Below, piece after piece: positions 23,213 to 24,253 of a DNA stretch of 24,253 bases; the first letter of the stretch is position 1; each line of letters opens with the position of its first letter. The DNA is from a virus. The DNA lies in the IMG/VR virus record IMGVR_UViG_3300034190_000076, positions 1 through 24,253 of that record. The stretch is one strand, 5' to 3'. The position numbers and the translations under genes were made by a program. The notes beneath the pieces were generated by a model. That model was not told where the DNA came from and made no database searches. It was given only the letters and a program-made list of their open reading frames with translations.

Positions 23213-23583
23213 TGTTATCAGCCCTTATAGCACCAGTCGCAGCAATACTAGATAAGTTTATACCTGATGCCGACACTAAACAAAAACTAGCCTTTGAGAT
23301 ATCTACACTAGCAGAGAAACAAGCCCATGAGATAGCCATAGCACAGATAGCTGTCAACAAAGAGGATGCTAAAGGTGCATGGTTTCAAGCAGGATGGCGA
23401 CCAGCCGTTGGATGGGTATGTGTAGCAGGATTTACAGTCAATTTTTTACTCTCTCCACTGTTAGCACCCTTTGGGATTGTAGTCCCCCAAGCGGATACCT
23501 CTACCATGTTGCCAGTCTTAATGGGTATGCTTGGATTAGGAGGTTTAAGAAGTTATGAGAAGAAAAACGGATTAACTAAATAG
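23212..23583 (+). CDS. Holin, GTA-type 3TM family
   Basis: 123 residues from ATG 23212, chosen over an upstream in-frame TTG (23185) because it overlaps the previous stop. 'LIAPVAAILDKFIPDADTKQ' followed by a charged helix rich in Ala/Gln/Glu, then 'AWFQAGWRPAVGWVCVAGFT', a second hydrophobic segment (to about residue 90) and a final 'MLPVLMGMLGLGGLRSYEK' is the full pattern of the three-transmembrane holins first defined for gene transfer agent release. It would form the membrane lesion that ends infection. Confidence 0.9.
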   Translation: MLSALIAPVAAILDKFIPDADTKQKLAFEISTLAEKQAHEIAIAQIAVNKEDAKGAWFQAGWRPAVGWVCVAGFTVNFLLSPLLAPFGIVVPQADTSTMLPVLMGMLGLGGLRSYEKKNGLTK

Positions 23584-24253
23584 TGGCTAGGTTAAGAGGA
23601 CTGCTGGAGCTAATGGATGAAGCTCTGAACATGGATGCTGCTTATGAAGGTGTAAAGCGTTTAGGTTTAAAGGAAGGAAATACCGCAGCAGATAGAGCTA
23701 CAGCTATGGGCTTTGGTGATAATACTTACTATCATGGCTCTGCTAATAACATTGACGAATTTAGACCAGGAACTTTCTTTGCTGATGAAAGTGATTCAGC
23801 AAGTTCATATGCTATGGATAGAGCTAAAGGTACTGGACAAGGGTCTAACATTACACCAATAAGGACAAGAGCTAATAATATAGCTTTGCCTGACGATGTT
23901 AAAGAATCAGGTAAGAGTATAGGTGGATTTGGTTTGTTAGATGTAGACAATGCACCCAGTTGGGAGTTTACAACACCTAAAACTATTGGTGCTTACAACG
24001 CTCACGACCCAGCAAACAAAGTTATTAGTAAGCTGAAAAATGATGGGTATGATTCAGCAAAGCATTTTGATGAGGATATGAATAGAAAGGAGATTGAATC
24101 ATTACAGATATTTAATCCTGGTGATATTAGAAGTATATTTGCAAAGTTTAATCCTAAAAAAGCAGGTATAGGTGCAGGCTCTGTAATGTCAGCAGACTTA
24201 CTTGCTGATGAAAACGGTCTATTGTCATCACCAGATAGAAACTCTATACTAGG
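23583..24253 (+). CDS. ADP-ribosyltransferase-like (polyvalent-protein ART) domain protein, 3' truncated by window
   Basis: At least 223 residues, open to the window end. The GTG at 23583 overlaps the holin stop (TAGTG). ATG 23613, with GGAG upstream, is an alternative. Residues 34-62 ('TAADRATAMGFGDNTYYHGS') lead into H51 of a Y-H-G-S motif. 'GTFFADESDSASSYA' (63-77) supplies the second conserved strand and helix with a Tyr. 'ESLQIFNPGDIRSIFAKFNP' (172-191) holds the third acidic/Gln position (E172 or Q175). This H-Y-[EQ] order and the IRS...FNP ending are those of phage polyvalent-protein ART domains, which modify host targets with ADP-ribose from NAD+. Target unknown. Confidence 0.83.
   Translation, partial: MARLRGLLELMDEALNMDAAYEGVKRLGLKEGNTAADRATAMGFGDNTYYHGSANNIDEFRPGTFFADESDSASSYAMDRAKGTGQGSNITPIRTRANNIALPDDVKESGKSIGGFGLLDVDNAPSWEFTTPKTIGAYNAHDPANKVISKLKNDGYDSAKHFDEDMNRKEIESLQIFNPGDIRSIFAKFNPKKAGIGAGSVMSADLLADENGLLSSPDRNSIL

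Noticed and set aside
1-24253. CRISPR arrays, tRNA genes, insertion sequences, integrase or att sites.
   Set aside because: No direct-repeat/spacer pattern outside coding repeats, no tRNA-like cloverleaf noticed, and no transposase or recombinase among the frames. Nearly every base is accounted for by virion genes.

Overview
The window is a continuous late-gene (virion and lysis) region of a tailed double-stranded DNA phage. All genes lie on the + strand. They are packed almost without gaps, and at least eleven boundaries overlap in the TAATG, ATGA or TAGTG style. The head genes are a P22-type portal, an SU10-type (DUF5309) major capsid protein and an SU10-type adaptor. A P22 gp10-like nozzle follows, and no tape-measure, tail-tube or sheath gene is present. 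This predicts a short-tailed (podovirus) particle. Base composition is AT-rich, and the tail-fibre modules are of types familiar from aquatic bacteriophages, so a phage of an aquatic proteobacterium is the best guess. The host cannot be named from this sequence. No integrase, repressor or att site is seen, so nothing here argues for a prophage.

Layout. 73-1627: small and large terminase. 1628-4014: portal and a small partner. 4068-6045: scaffold and major capsid protein, followed by a perfect GCCCTC-TTCG-GAGGGC hairpin. 6096-7042: a capsid-adjacent small protein and the head-tail adaptor. 7049-15137: a large, mosaic tail-fibre/adhesin cassette with several unrelated fibres, a 22-fold NTAxG-repeat fibre, a protein built of nine 20-residue repeats, a polyglycine-rich tip-like protein, and small chaperone-like genes. 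15137-17376: nozzle protein and a fibre-type protein with an apparent jelly-roll insertion. 17398-22806: a GNAT-like protein and four probable ejection (internal virion) proteins. 22809-23583: five very small or membrane-protein genes forming a lysis block that ends with a GTA-type 3TM holin. 23583-end: a truncated gene encoding an ADP-ribosyltransferase-like domain of the phage 'polyvalent protein' type.

How it fits together. The terminase packages DNA through the portal into a shell of capsid protein assembled on the acidic scaffold. The adaptor and nozzle close the portal, and the varied fibres decorate the short tail and probably bind several receptors. The ejection proteins would enter the cell ahead of the DNA. 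The holin block would later open the membrane, but no peptidoglycan hydrolase is recognisable inside the window. The most interesting items are the ART-domain effector candidate, the internally duplicated 20-residue-repeat protein, the domain-inserted fibre at 16573, the polyglycine adhesin, and micro-genes of 19, 26, 35 and 51 codons.
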